64,000 bases of DNA from Chloroflexota bacterium (GCA_017993775.1 JAGOMA010000013.1:62001-126000); one strand, 5' to 3'; shown: positions 53,408 to 63,238, counted from the first letter of the stretch. A program made the numbers and translations. Notes: a model not told the origin generated them from the letters alone.

Positions 53408-53744
53408 ACAGGGTGACATCGTCCTGGTCCCCATACCATTCACCGACTTATCTGCGCAAAAGCGACGCCCGGTTATTGTGATTTCCACAGATCAATACAA
53501 TCAACAAAACGCTGATGTAGTTGTAGTGGCCATGACTTCACGGCCGTTTCAAACCCATTATGGCTTCACCATTACAAACGACCAATTGACCGAAGGCGCA
53601 CTCAATCGGCCCGGACAAATTCGCGTGCATAAAATCTACACCCTCTCTCAAACCATTATCGTCAAAAAATTTGGACGTGTGAGTATCCAGGTTCTTAAAC
53701 GAATTGGCTCCTTACTGCAAGAATTGACAACTCCATCTCCCTAA
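53400..53744 (+). CDS. PemK/MazF-type endoribonuclease toxin
   Basis: 114 residues. Begins KQGDIVLVPIPFTDLSAQKRRPVIVIS, continues DVVVVAMTSRPF and RPGQIRVHKIYTL, all typical for MazF/PemK proteins that cut mRNA. The Arg in KRRPV and Thr/Ser of MTS match the catalytic surface. It follows a small acidic-tailed gene in overlap, so the two form a type II toxin-antitoxin unit. Confidence 0.88.
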   Translation: MLKQGDIVLVPIPFTDLSAQKRRPVIVISTDQYNQQNADVVVVAMTSRPFQTHYGFTITNDQLTEGALNRPGQIRVHKIYTLSQTIIVKKFGRVSIQVLKRIGSLLQELTTPSP

Positions 53745-53759
53745 AGTAGAAGAGAAGAT

Positions 53760-55439
53760 ATGACCCAACTAAACAAATACAGTTCCCGCATCACCCAGCC
53801 AAAGGCGCAAGGCGCCTCCCAGGCCATGCTCTACGGCACCGGCATGACCGAAGCCGACATGGACAAGGCCCAGGTTGGCATCGCCAGCATGTGGTACGAT
53901 GGCAACACCTGCAATATGCACCTGCTCGACCTGGCCGACAAAGTGAAAGCCGGCGTCGAAGCCGCCGACCTCGTCGGCATGCGCTTCAACACCATCGGCG
54001 TCAGCGACGGCATCAGCATGGGCACCGACGGCATGAGCTTTTCGCTGCAATCGCGCGAAATCATCGCCGATTCCATCGAGACCATGATGGGCGCGCAGTG
54101 GTACGACGGCCTCATCGCCCTGCCCGGCTGCGACAAAAACATGCCCGGCTGCATCATGGCCATGTCGCGCCTGGACCGCCCGGCGATTATGGTCTACGGT
54201 GGCACCATTCGCGCCGGCTGCATCCCGCAAAACGATAAGCTAGACATTGTGTCGGCGTTCCAAAGTTATGGCGAATATATTGCCGGTAAAATTACTGAAG
54301 ATGAGCGGCAGGCGATTGTGCGCCACTCCTGCCCTGGCCCTGGCGCGTGTGGCGGCATGTACACCGCCAACACCATGGCCTCGGCCATCGAGGCGCTGGG
54401 CATGAGTCTGCCTTACAGCGCCTCCTATCCCGCCGAATCGCCGGATAAATTGGACGAATGTGTGCGCGCCGGCGCAGCCATGCGCCTGCTGCTGGAGCGC
54501 GACATCAAACCGAGCGACATCATGACCCGTGAAGCGTTTGAGAACGCCATGGTCGTGGTGATGGCCTTGGGCGGTTCCACCAACGCCGTGCTGCACCTCA
54601 TCGCCATGGCCAAAACGGGCGGCGTGAACCTGACCATCGACGATTTCCAGGTGGTCAGCGATCGCGTGCCGTTTTTGGCCGATTTGAAGCCCAGCGGCCG
54701 TTTCGTGATGGAAGATTTGCACCAGGTGGGCGGCACGCCGGCCGTCATGAAATATCTGCTGGAAAACGGCTATATCAACGGCGACTGCCTGACGGTGACG
54801 GGCAAAACCGTAGCCGAAAATCTGGCTGAAGTGCCCAATCTAGCCGCCGGGCAGGAGATCATCCAGCCATTGGCAAAGCCGATCAAAGAGACCGGCCACA
54901 TCCAGATTTTGCGCGGCAACCTGGCCCCGGAGGGCAGCGTCGCCAAAATTACAGGCAAAGAAGGGCTGATTTTCAGCGGCACGGCGCGCGTTTATGACTC
55001 GGAAGAGGAGATGTTGGCCGGACTGGAAGCGGGCGAGATTGTGAAGGGCGACGTGATTGTGATCCGCTACGAAGGGCCGAAGGGCGGTCCCGGCATGCCG
55101 GAAATGCTGACGCCAACGAGCGCCATTATGGGCGCAGGGTTGGGCAAAGACGTGGCGCTGATGACTGACGGCCGTTTCTCCGGCGGCAGTCATGGGTTCA
55201 TCGTTGGGCACATCTGCCCGGAAGCGCAGGAAGGCGGCCCCATCGCCCTGATCCACACCGGCGACAAAATCACCATCGACGCCGAAAAGCGGACAATTGA
55301 CGTTGACTTAAGCGACGCCGAATTAGCCCAGCGCCGCGCCGCCTGGACCATGCCGCCCTACAAAGCGACACGCGGCACGCTCTACAAATACATCAAAAAT
55401 GTGCAGTCGGCTTCAGAGGGGTGTCTGACCGATGGCTGA
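53760..55439 (+). CDS. ilvD: Dihydroxy-acid dehydratase IlvD
   Basis: Third step of branched-chain amino acid synthesis. 559 residues. The Fe-S Cys residues are in [19 protein letters not shown] and [16 protein letters not shown]; three Cys in these positions mark the [2Fe-2S] type. Later motifs: [33 protein letters not shown]. No other ilv or leu gene is in the window. A 15-base gap after the toxin gene may mean readthrough, but the gagaagata site supports independent translation. Confidence 0.96.
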   Translation: MTQLNKYSSRITQPKAQGASQAMLYGTGMTEADMDKAQVGIASMWYDGNTCNMHLLDLADKVKAGVEAADLVGMRFNTIGVSDGISMGTDGMSFSLQSREIIADSIETMMGAQWYDGLIALPGCDKNMPGCIMAMSRLDRPAIMVYGGTIRAGCIPQNDKLDIVSAFQSYGEYIAGKITEDERQAIVRHSCPGPGACGGMYTANTMASAIEALGMSLPYSASYPAESPDKLDECVRAGAAMRLLLERDIKPSDIMTREAFENAMVVVMALGGSTNAVLHLIAMAKTGGVNLTIDDFQVVSDRVPFLADLKPSGRFVMEDLHQVGGTPAVMKYLLENGYINGDCLTVTGKTVAENLAEVPNLAAGQEIIQPLAKPIKETGHIQILRGNLAPEGSVAKITGKEGLIFSGTARVYDSEEEMLAGLEAGEIVKGDVIVIRYEGPKGGPGMPEMLTPTSAIMGAGLGKDVALMTDGRFSGGSHGFIVGHICPEAQEGGPIALIHTGDKITIDAEKRTIDVDLSDAELAQRRAAWTMPPYKATRGTLYKYIKNVQSASEGCLTDG

Positions 55440-55510
55440 TCCAACGTAGAAAACCCCCGAAAACCAGCGGCAAAGCGGCGTTGGTTAGGGGCAGACTGGA
55501 TTGAGGTCAC

Positions 55511-55554
55511 AAAAAAACGGCCGCCAGCATTGTTTATTGCTGACGGCCGTTTTT
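55511..55554. terminator. Bidirectional terminator using the ACGGCCGT octamer
   Basis: The stem aaaaacggccgccagca pairs with tgctgacggccgttttt (one mismatch) and has A and T runs at its ends, between convergent ilvD and the LysM gene. Confidence 0.85.
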
Positions 55555-55622
55555 GTTTCAGTTAACAAACCGGACGATTGGAAATCCGAAACCCATTACC
55601 AACCATACGGCGCGGGAAGCGG

Positions 55623-56609
55623 CTACCAACAGCCGTAATAGCCGCAGGAGGGGTAATAAAATGGCTGCAACGGAGCCGTCGTCATTTCCGGCGGAACCGG
55701 GTTGGGAATGACCAATACCTGCCCGCCATAAATCAGATTGTAATTGTAAATGGCATTGATGCGCGCCAACCATTGGAAATGGATACCATGTTGTTCGGCA
55801 ATACGGTACAAATTCTCGCCTTGCTGCACAGTGTAATAGGCGAAGCAGGGCATTTCATTGATGGTAATGGGACCGGCATTGCCGGGATTGGTAATGTTCA
55901 CCACCCAACCAGGTTGAATCAGGTCCGGGCAGGCGTAGTTATTGGCCGCCTGAATATCTTGCACCGTGGTGCCATAGCAGCGAGCCAATTGCGTCAGCCA
56001 TTCATTCTTTTCTACGATGTGCTGCACAGCCTGACCAGGAACAACCAGACCGGCTGGCAACTGAACGGCAGCCTCGCCACCGGTACCGACAGCGGCTGTG
56101 TCGGCTGGGCCTGTGGCAACCATTCCACCGCCGGCATTGGCATCGCCGGATTCCGGCACGCCGCCAAGCGTGGAATCAGTTACGGCCGTTTGGCCCGAAT
56201 TGTCAGGAGCCGCCGCATCCGTAGACCCGGAACCGTCCGCTGCAGCCTGGTCGCCTTCGACAACCTCGCCCACAACAACTTCCATCTCGCCCGAATCGCC
56301 TTCTGTGACGGCCGGTTGGCTCGCATCACCTGTCGAAGCATTACCTGTGGAAGTATCGCCTGTTGAGGCGTCGCCTGTTGAGACGTCGCCTGTTGAGGCG
56401 TCGCCTGTTGAGACGTCGCCTGTTGAGACGTCGCCTGTGACGGCCGTTTCACCGGTTTCCGATTCGGCAGCCATGTCTTCGACAACACCGGCTGTTTCTT
56501 CCGTAACCATATCGCCGTCCGCACCGCGATTTAACCACCAGCGGATGCCCAAAACAACCACCAAAACCACTACAACCGCCAGCAAAATGTAAATAATCCG
56601 ACGAGTCAT
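55623..56609 (-). CDS. Membrane-anchored LysM protein with a TGD repeat linker
   Basis: 328 residues from the ATG with ggaggt six bases upstream. N-terminal membrane anchor (IIYILLAVVVVLVVVLGIRWWL), an acidic linker, then STGDV/STGDA pentapeptide repeats (about eight, residues 57-97). Two LysM domains follow at about 205-260 and 275-320 (HIVEKNEWLTQLARCYGTTVQDIQAANN; YTVQQGENLYRIAEQHGIHFQWLARIN). LysM binds N-acetylglucosamine in peptidoglycan. The end is rich in Pro, Tyr and Cys (FYYPSCGYYGCW). Probably a cell-envelope structural protein. Confidence 0.88.
   Translation of the reverse strand: MTRRIIYILLAVVVVLVVVLGIRWWLNRGADGDMVTEETAGVVEDMAAESETGETAVTGDVSTGDVSTGDASTGDVSTGDASTGDTSTGNASTGDASQPAVTEGDSGEMEVVVGEVVEGDQAAADGSGSTDAAAPDNSGQTAVTDSTLGGVPESGDANAGGGMVATGPADTAAVGTGGEAAVQLPAGLVVPGQAVQHIVEKNEWLTQLARCYGTTVQDIQAANNYACPDLIQPGWVVNITNPGNAGPITINEMPCFAYYTVQQGENLYRIAEQHGIHFQWLARINAIYNYNLIYGGQVLVIPNPVPPEMTTAPLQPFYYPSCGYYGCW
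56328..56442. repeat. 15-bp minisatellite coding STGDV/A
   Basis: About eight copies of a unit like gtcgcctgttgagac, varying at two positions, in frame in the LysM linker. Likely to vary in copy number between strains. Confidence 0.85.
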
Positions 56610-56977
56610 AATCTTACCTCCTTTAACTTGCAACTCTTTCTAGGCTTGTTCTCGCAGAAATCGCCTTCTCTACGAACTTTGTATAGGAAAAGCAAAACCA
56701 ATTATTGCAATGATATGACATAACCCATTATACATAAAATGATTTGGCTGACTCATGATACCATGCGTTTCCCGAGTCAGTCAAGGCATCGGGAAGGTTT
56801 TTACGAAATATGGCCGCCTGATACGGCCGTATCTCCCATCAACCGGTTACCAGATGGCCGGGCGATCTGGTTACGGCCGTTTTTTGTCCGCCATTAGCCA
56901 GCTAAAAAGGGGCCACAATTGGCGGTTCACGCCATCTGCCCATACAATACCCTCACCCTGTAATGAGGATGGCGCTT
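56610..56977. promoter_or_regulatory. Divergent 368-base gap, LysM gene and RNB nuclease
   Basis: Contains two octamer copies, one as the 14-base palindrome gatacggccgtatc near 56820, and a partly complementary ggttaccagat/atctggttac pair. Promoters for both flanking genes should lie here; I could not fix either. Confidence 0.35.
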
Positions 56978-58807
56978 ATGCCCGAACAATTCCTGCCGCT
57001 CAACAGCCTGGTACTCTACAAAAACCAACCGGCCCGATTGAGCAAAACCAACGACAAAAAAATCGAAATCAACCTGGCCGACGGCCGTTCCCTCAAAGTC
57101 CGGCCCAAAGATGTCGACCTGCTCCATCCCGGTCCCATCACCCATCTTGCTCATCTGGCAATGCCAGAGGGCGACATAGAAACCGCCTGGGAACTACTCC
57201 AGGGAAGCACAACCACCCTACCAGAACTGGCCGAACTGGCCTTCGCGGCCTACACGCCGGAAACTGCCTGGGCTGCCTGGCAGCTTGTCGCCGACGGGCT
57301 GTATTTCAGCGGCACAATCGAGGAAATTTCCGCCCGTACGCCAGAACAAACGGCCAATGAATTAGCCGCCCGTGCTGCCAAAGCCACCGAAGAACAATCC
57401 TGGCAAGATTTTCTGGCCCGCCTGGAAAAAGGGGTAACGGCTGCCGATGACGGCCGTTACCTGCAAGAAATCGCCGCCCTGGCCAACGGACAAACCCAGC
57501 GCAGCCAGGCCCTCCGCGCCCTCAATCTGTCCGAAACGCCGGAATCCGCCCACACCCTCCTCCTGCAAATCGGGTATTGGGACGACCACCACAACCCTTA
57601 CCCGGCGCGCGCCGGTCTGCCCGCCGCCTCCCCCCGCCTGCCCGTGCCCGATCTGCCAGACGAAGAACGCCGCGACCTGACCCACCTGCCCGCCTTCGCC
57701 ATCGACGACGAGGGCAACCAGGACCCCGACGACGCTCTCAGTTGGGAAAACGGCCGTCTCTGGGTGCATATCGCCGACGTCGCCGCCCTGATCCCGCCAG
57801 ACAGCTTGCTAGACCTGGAAGCGCGCGCGCGCGGCGCGAACCTGTACCTGCCCGAAGGAACCATCACCATGCTCCCGCCCACCGCCACCCAATGGCTTGG
57901 TCTGGGGCTGGTAGAACTTTCGCCCGCGCTCTCCTTTGGTCTGGACCTGGGCGCCAATGGCGAAGTGACTGATTTGGAGATTGTGCCCAGCTGGATTCAC
58001 GTCACGCGGTTGACGTATGAAGAGGTTGACGGCCGTTTGCACGAAGAGTCATTTAAATCATTATACGAAATCGCGCGGCTTTCGGAACAGCGCCGTCACG
58101 AAAACGGCGCAGTACAAATTGAACTGCCGGAAGTCCGGGTGCGCGTGGCTGAAGATGGCGCGGTGAGCATACGGCCGTTGCCCAATTTGCGCAGCCGCGA
58201 TCTGGTGCGCGACGCCATGTTGATGGCCGGCGAAGCCATCGCCCGGTTCGCCTTTAGCCACAACATCCCCCTGCCCTACACCACCCAGGATGCGCCAGCC
58301 GAACCGCTGCCGCCGGCCACCACGACGGCCGAATTTTTTGCCCGCCGCCGCCTGATGAAACCCAGCCAACAAAGCAGCGCCCCCGGCGCGCACGCCGGAT
58401 TGGGCCTGGGCTTGTACGCCCAGGCCACCAGCCCGCTGCGCCGTTACCTCGACCTCGTTGTTCACCAACAACTGCGCGCTTACATTCTGGGCGAGGAGCT
58501 GCTGGATGCCCAAGAGGTAATGGCCCGTGTGGGCGCAGCCGACGCAATTTCTGGCGACGTGCGCCGCACCGAACGCCTGTCCAACCGGCATTGGACGATG
58601 GTTTACCTGCGCCAACACCCGGATTGGCAGGGCACAGGCATTATTGTCGAAAAACGTGGGCGCAAGGATGTGGTGTTGATTCCCGAACTGGATTTGGAAA
58701 CGCGGGTGTATGTGAAGGGGGAACGGCCGTTAGACAGCCAGCTTACCGTCGCCCTGACCGAGGTAGATTTGGTGAATCTGGAAGCCCATTTTCGCGTTGT
58801 GGATTAA
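56978..58807 (+). CDS. RNB-domain exoribonuclease (RNase II/R family)
   Basis: 609 residues. 3'-5' hydrolytic exonuclease in the cytoplasm. A 200-residue N-terminal part without a typical cold-shock pair (begins LPLNSLVLYKNQPARLSKT), then the RNB domain: HLPAFAIDDEGNQDPDDALSW with the Asp cluster holding Mg, ADVAALIPPDSLLDLEARARGANLYLPEGTITMLP, and the basic TSPLRRYLDLVVHQQL. A short C-terminal S1-like part (GTGIIVEKRGRKDVVLIPEL) is present. The third of three close ATG codons is preferred (gagga nine bases upstream). Confidence 0.87.
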   Translation: MPEQFLPLNSLVLYKNQPARLSKTNDKKIEINLADGRSLKVRPKDVDLLHPGPITHLAHLAMPEGDIETAWELLQGSTTTLPELAELAFAAYTPETAWAAWQLVADGLYFSGTIEEISARTPEQTANELAARAAKATEEQSWQDFLARLEKGVTAADDGRYLQEIAALANGQTQRSQALRALNLSETPESAHTLLLQIGYWDDHHNPYPARAGLPAASPRLPVPDLPDEERRDLTHLPAFAIDDEGNQDPDDALSWENGRLWVHIADVAALIPPDSLLDLEARARGANLYLPEGTITMLPPTATQWLGLGLVELSPALSFGLDLGANGEVTDLEIVPSWIHVTRLTYEEVDGRLHEESFKSLYEIARLSEQRRHENGAVQIELPEVRVRVAEDGAVSIRPLPNLRSRDLVRDAMLMAGEAIARFAFSHNIPLPYTTQDAPAEPLPPATTTAEFFARRRLMKPSQQSSAPGAHAGLGLGLYAQATSPLRRYLDLVVHQQLRAYILGEELLDAQEVMARVGAADAISGDVRRTERLSNRHWTMVYLRQHPDWQGTGIIVEKRGRKDVVLIPELDLETRVYVKGERPLDSQLTVALTEVDLVNLEAHFRVVD

Positions 58808-58867
58808 GGTCTTGGGGACGTGATGCCCACTGCGCAAGAGTATGGCGTGCGGATTTTTGCAGACGGA

Positions 58868-61800
58868 TCAGGACAGAACGGCCGTTACGCCCATCCGACG
58901 CTGCGAAACAAGCAAACGGCCGCTGCCAATCTGCTCTACATAATGTGACATGCCCTTATACTCGGCTACCAGGCGGTCAAATGTCGGCTCGTCGAGCAAG
59001 TATAAATCCGCGTCCTGCACAGCGCGCAGGGTAGCCGAATAAGGCACATCGGCAAACAAGGCATACTCGCCAAAATGCTCGCCCGGCCCCAAATACCCCA
59101 TCACCTGCTCCCCGTCACCCACCGACTGCGCCACCGCCAACTTGCCAGAAGCCACAATAAATAAATGTGACCGCGCCTGCCCCTGCCGCACGATCACTTC
59201 ACCAGCCTTAACTCGACGTTGTTGGAGCCGCGCATCGATCAATGCCAACTGCTGCGGGCTGAGGCTGTTGAACAGGGGCATTTGCTTGAGCAATTGGCGC
59301 GACTGCGCCCCGGAACTAACCTGCGACGAGAGAGTTGTATCAACCCGCAGCAGCGGATCAAAGCTCTGGCGGTCGATCACCAGCGCCCTGACCGGCGTCA
59401 GGGCGCGATAAGTCGCCTCATAGACGCCTTCATCGAGCAAGGCGAGCGCGCCAAAATAACCGCCCGTTTCCAGAACGGCCGTTTCCAGCCCTTCCTGATA
59501 AACGCCCACCCGCCCAGACTCGATGAGAAAAAAAGCCTGGGCGTCGCTGCCGGCCTGGACGATGTGCTGCCCCGCACGGCCGTGCCACGGCCGTATCACA
59601 GCCATCAACGCATCCAGGCCCGCTTCGTCAAACCCGGCGAAAATATCCGCCTGCCGAATCAAATCACGCCGCCTATCCCGCGCCAAAATGAAACCGGTCG
59701 CCAGGCCGCTGCCCCAATCCATCTCGGCCAACACTTGCCGCCCCAATGTTTCCGCTTCCGGCCAGGGCAAACTGTCGTAAGCGGCCTGCCCCGCCTGACG
59801 CGTAAAAAGTGTACCCGCCAGATCATCCAGGCGGTCCACGCTCAGCAGCAGCGCCTGCTGGCAGCGCCGGGCAATGACCAAAATATCCTCGTCGGGGGTG
59901 ATGGGGCCGAGCGTGAGAATTTCGGTGTAAATGCGGCGCAGGCGGCGGCTGCCAAACACAGCCTCGTAACTGGTAAACAAGGCTTGCATAAAATGGTTAA
60001 ACGCACTCACCAATCGTTCGCGCTCGCTGAAAGCGGCCACGTCGGCGGCGGTCACGTCGGCGCGGCTAAATTGGGCCAGCGCGCCCAACAGCAGATACAA
60101 CAGGGCAGCATACAGCCACAAAATTGCTTCCGGCAGGTGCAGCGCCGGAAAATATGGCAGCCAGGGGATGATCAAAAAGGCCAGAACAAGCAGCAGCCAG
60201 GGCGTACCAAAGCGGGAATGCCAAAAATTGAAGAGCAGCGGGGTGAGAAACACCAGCCCAGGAAAAACGCCTATGAGGATGAGCAAGGTGGGGAGGAAAC
60301 GGCCGTCACCCCCCAGCCACAGCAGCCCCACCAAATAAATCAGCCCCAATACAAAAAACGCGCCCATCGTCACCCGTTCCCATACCGCCAAATCGTCTGG
60401 CTGGATGGTGAACCAGGAGTTGATGCCCGTGGCCAACACACCGCCGCCCGCCAGGATCAGGGCAGCCTGCCGCCATATTTGGGACGTTGGGGGATCGGGG
60501 CTGATCCAGGCGAGCGTGACCCCGGCGAATACGGCCGTTAGCGACCAAACGCCCCATTGAAAACGAGAACCGGCCAGTTGGCGGCCAATGCCCACCAACG
60601 CCGCCAGCGCCGCCAGGTGGATCAACCAGAGAACAATGCCCACGGCATATCCAGCGTGTGGCAGCAGCGTGAGGCTAAAAATAACCAGCGGCAGGCCAAA
60701 CAACAGCGGCAGACCCAACAGCACGGCCAGCACATCACCGCGCGAGAGCAGATCGCGGCGCGAGAGCCATTCCAGACCGGCGCGCAGGCGGCTCCAACTG
60801 TAGCGCAGCAGAGCAGCGAGAATTGGGAGGATAACGGCCGTTACCAATCCCAACAACAGCGCCTGCCCCCACCAGCCATAATCGCTCCACAACCGCTGAG
60901 CCAGAGGAACCAGCCGCGACTGCCAGAAATACAGGGCAAACCACACCGCGTACATGCCGTAAGCAAAGGCCAACGCGCCAAAAAAGACAAAAATGCGCTC
61001 GTTACGGCTCAACGATCGCCCAAAAGCGCGTGGGTTTGTTAATTCGCGGCGGCGCGACCAAACCTGTTCGCGCCAGAACGTGAAAGCGCGCTGGCGCAGA
61101 CCGGGCATATCCAGCCAATCCATCAAAATAAAGTAGCCATCCAATTCCAGCAGCGGATTCAGGTTAAAAAAAACAGTAAGGTAGGCGATGAAGCCCATTT
61201 GGAAGAGGAATGCGGCCCAGAGTTGGGCGGCGGCGGCGGGCACGGCCGTTAACGCCCACGTCAAACCCAGGCCGATCAGGCCGCCAATCAACAGGCCGGA
61301 ATGTGGCCCGGCCCAGGAAACGGCGATGCGCGCCGCGCGTGACGCCAGCCAGGTGTCGCGGGTATCGACAAAAAAGGCGGGCATCCCCCAATAAATGAGG
61401 AACCCGGCGCGATTTAGCTCGCGGCCAACTCGTTTGACGGTAAGACCATGGGCTAGCTCGTGGATGAAGATGACGATGATGTTGGCCGCCAACAGGGTGG
61501 CGACGCTCAGACCGCCGTTGAGCAAGGGGAAACTGCCGCTGAAAAAGAGACGGCCGTACAAAACCCCACCCAATAAAATGATGACCAATAAAATAAATTG
61601 GGCCGGCCAGGAAAACAGCCAGCCCAACCAGCCATATAAGGTGGCGAACAAGCCATCCAGCCCGTCACGGGCCAGTTCGGTGTGTAAAAAGCCGTGCAGC
61701 AGCCGACGGCCACGATTTTCCGGCGCGCGCGCGGCTAACTCGGCGTTGATCTGGTCGTAGACGTTGGTGGGGGGATCTTGCAAAAAGTAACCGGCGCGCA

Positions 61801-62098
61801 AATCGGCGACGAGGCGATTCAGGTGGGCGATGGGCAGCGATTTGTAGCGAATGAGGTTGTAAAACAGGAGGTCCTTGACGGATTTACGGCCGTTCATCTG
61901 CCACCACAACGCATAGTCCGGTTCCGACAGGCGCAGGTAGGTCTTGGTTTGTGGCTGCTTGAGAACGTAATACGGCTCGTCCTGCGACTCCAGGCGGGCA
62001 ACTTCGACGTCTGTTATCCGCTGCGGTTTGTACGCTCCGGGGTCGACAGCCTCGGCAACGGCCGTCCAAAATCGTTGACCTGCTTCATTTTCTGCCAT
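58868..62098 (-). CDS. Polytopic M50-type metalloprotease with PqqD-like N-terminus and two cNMP-binding domains
   Basis: 1076 residues. Residues about 25-110: a winged PqqD-like domain (YYVLKQPQTKTYLRLSEPDYALWWQMNGRKSVKDLL). Residues 140-420: M50 site-2-protease-like core with HELAH near 214 in helix IIVIFIHELAHGLTV, and the second ligand in NPLLELDGYFILMDWL. Residues 440-720: many more hydrophobic helices. Residues 800-900 and 935-1055: two cyclic-nucleotide-binding domains (GSDAQAFFLIESGRVGVYQ; GQARSHLFIVASGKLAVAQS, LGPGEHFGEYALF). PqqD-M50 proteins often act on ribosomal peptides; cNMP domains suggest allosteric control. It seems to stand alone, without a peptide or partner gene next to it. 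Confidence 0.85.
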   Translation of the reverse strand: MAENEAGQRFWTAVAEAVDPGAYKPQRITDVEVARLESQDEPYYVLKQPQTKTYLRLSEPDYALWWQMNGRKSVKDLLFYNLIRYKSLPIAHLNRLVADLRAGYFLQDPPTNVYDQINAELAARAPENRGRRLLHGFLHTELARDGLDGLFATLYGWLGWLFSWPAQFILLVIILLGGVLYGRLFFSGSFPLLNGGLSVATLLAANIIVIFIHELAHGLTVKRVGRELNRAGFLIYWGMPAFFVDTRDTWLASRAARIAVSWAGPHSGLLIGGLIGLGLTWALTAVPAAAAQLWAAFLFQMGFIAYLTVFFNLNPLLELDGYFILMDWLDMPGLRQRAFTFWREQVWSRRRELTNPRAFGRSLSRNERIFVFFGALAFAYGMYAVWFALYFWQSRLVPLAQRLWSDYGWWGQALLLGLVTAVILPILAALLRYSWSRLRAGLEWLSRRDLLSRGDVLAVLLGLPLLFGLPLVIFSLTLLPHAGYAVGIVLWLIHLAALAALVGIGRQLAGSRFQWGVWSLTAVFAGVTLAWISPDPPTSQIWRQAALILAGGGVLATGINSWFTIQPDDLAVWERVTMGAFFVLGLIYLVGLLWLGGDGRFLPTLLILIGVFPGLVFLTPLLFNFWHSRFGTPWLLLVLAFLIIPWLPYFPALHLPEAILWLYAALLYLLLGALAQFSRADVTAADVAAFSERERLVSAFNHFMQALFTSYEAVFGSRRLRRIYTEILTLGPITPDEDILVIARRCQQALLLSVDRLDDLAGTLFTRQAGQAAYDSLPWPEAETLGRQVLAEMDWGSGLATGFILARDRRRDLIRQADIFAGFDEAGLDALMAVIRPWHGRAGQHIVQAGSDAQAFFLIESGRVGVYQEGLETAVLETGGYFGALALLDEGVYEATYRALTPVRALVIDRQSFDPLLRVDTTLSSQVSSGAQSRQLLKQMPLFNSLSPQQLALIDARLQQRRVKAGEVIVRQGQARSHLFIVASGKLAVAQSVGDGEQVMGYLGPGEHFGEYALFADVPYSATLRAVQDADLYLLDEPTFDRLVAEYKGMSHYVEQIGSGRLLVSQRRMGVTAVLS

Positions 62099-62176
62099 TC
62101 CCCCAGTTTAAACTCTGTTATAATTCGGGACAACTTGAATCCGTCCGGATTCGCCAAACACACCTTGGAGGCCCAA

Positions 62177-62554
62177 ATGGGATTCTTTAAACGATTATTT
62201 GGCAGCGAGAAAACTGAAGCGTACGTGGACAAACAAGGCGTTTACTTTTATGTGCGCTGCAACAACTGTGGCACAATTGTGCGGCTGCGCGCCGACAAAC
62301 AGTACGATCTGGAAAACAATGACGGCGGATATGTCTGGCACAAAACCATTGTCGACAGCAAATGTTTCCGCCCCATGCCGGCTGTGGTCATTCTGAACAG
62401 CAGCTATGAGCTGGAAAACGCCGACATACAAGGCGGCCAATTCGTAACCGAGGCGGATTACGGCCGTCAGCAAAAAGAAATCGCCGTGCAGCGTGAACTG
62501 GCAAATCGCCCCGCCGCCGGACCCACGACACCCGAAGACAACGACCTATCATGA
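62177..62554 (+). CDS. Hypothetical small soluble protein with a CxxC
   Basis: 125 residues, unrecognised. MGFFKRLFGSEKTEAYVDK, then YFYVRCNNCGTIVRLRADKQYDLEN with a CNNC pair, VDSKCFRPMPAVVILNSSYELENADI, and an Ala/Pro tail. The CxxC plus a later Cys could bind one metal ion. ggagg lies five bases upstream and TATAAT about 55 bases upstream. It overlaps the glutaredoxin gene by four bases and so is probably functionally tied to it. Confidence 0.75.
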   Translation: MGFFKRLFGSEKTEAYVDKQGVYFYVRCNNCGTIVRLRADKQYDLENNDGGYVWHKTIVDSKCFRPMPAVVILNSSYELENADIQGGQFVTEADYGRQQKEIAVQRELANRPAAGPTTPEDNDLS

Positions 62555-62850
62555 GCAACAACACCGACACAATCACCTTATACACGTCCAATTATTGCGG
62601 CCACGCCCACCGCGTAGAGCAATTTTTAGCCGACGAGAACATCCCAGTAACAATCATCAACATCACAGAAGATTTAGCCGCCAAAGAGGCGCTGATCGGC
62701 ATCAACAACGGTTTTGCCAGTGTGCCAACCCTGGTTTTTGCCGATGGCAGCAAACTGACCGAGCCATCCATCGATGAACTACGTCGGAAATTGGGGCTGG
62801 AACAACCGGACTGGCGCGAAAAAATCCGCACCCGGCTGAACAATTTTTGA
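62551..62850 (+). CDS. Glutaredoxin-like protein with a CGHA active site
   Basis: 99 residues. Thioredoxin-fold: ITLYTSNYCGHAHRVEQFLADENI and GFASVPTLVFADGSKLTEPSIDEL with the cis-Pro after SV. The usual CPYC or CPWC is CGHA, keeping only the first Cys, which gives a monothiol or mycoredoxin-like enzyme. Coupled by ATGA to the CxxC protein upstream. Confidence 0.88.
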   Translation: MSNNTDTITLYTSNYCGHAHRVEQFLADENIPVTIINITEDLAAKEALIGINNGFASVPTLVFADGSKLTEPSIDELRRKLGLEQPDWREKIRTRLNNF

Positions 62851-62912
62851 GGCGGTTTACACAGGTGGTAGGTGATGCGTGGCTCGGAGTCTTGCACATA
62901 GCACTCCTTCGA

Positions 62913-63126
62913 AATTAGCAGTAATTCTCAATTTAGATCAGGCATTCGTGCGAACAAGGCAATTTCTTGGCAATTGACGCTAAACTGTCATGCTGAGCGG
63001 AGTCTTCGGAGCGAAGTATCCCGCTCCACCAGAAGAAGGGGATGCCTCGGAGGTTGCTTCGGCAGGCTCAACACAAGCTTTCAGCATGACGCATTTCTGG
63101 TTAAATTGAGAATTGCTGCGAAATTA
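62913..63126. mobile_element. MITE-like nested inverted repeat
   Basis: Outer arms 62913-62935 (aattagcagtaattctcaat...) and 63102-63126 are imperfect complements, identical over attctcaattta. Inside, gtcatgctga (62987-62996) and tcagcatgac (63081-63090) are perfect complements. The interior has no reading frame. The gtcatgctgagc text is a familiar dispersed repeat of environmental bacteria. About 215 bases, between a glutaredoxin and a kinase gene. Confidence 0.6.
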
Positions 63127-63190
63127 GGACACGGATTGACGCGGATGAACACGGATAAGAATCTGTGGAAATTCGTGTTCATTTGTGTCC
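63127..63190. repeat. ggacacggattgacgcgga inverted repeat
   Basis: ggacacggat...gaacacggat on the left and cgtgttcatttgtgtcc on the right are imperfect complements. A low-complexity repeat of the gacacgga type, directly following the MITE-like element. Confidence 0.6.
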
Positions 63191-63238
63191 CTTTCATTGA
63201 TGGCGCTGAGCCTGCGCGCATGCCGTTTCCTCAAAAAA

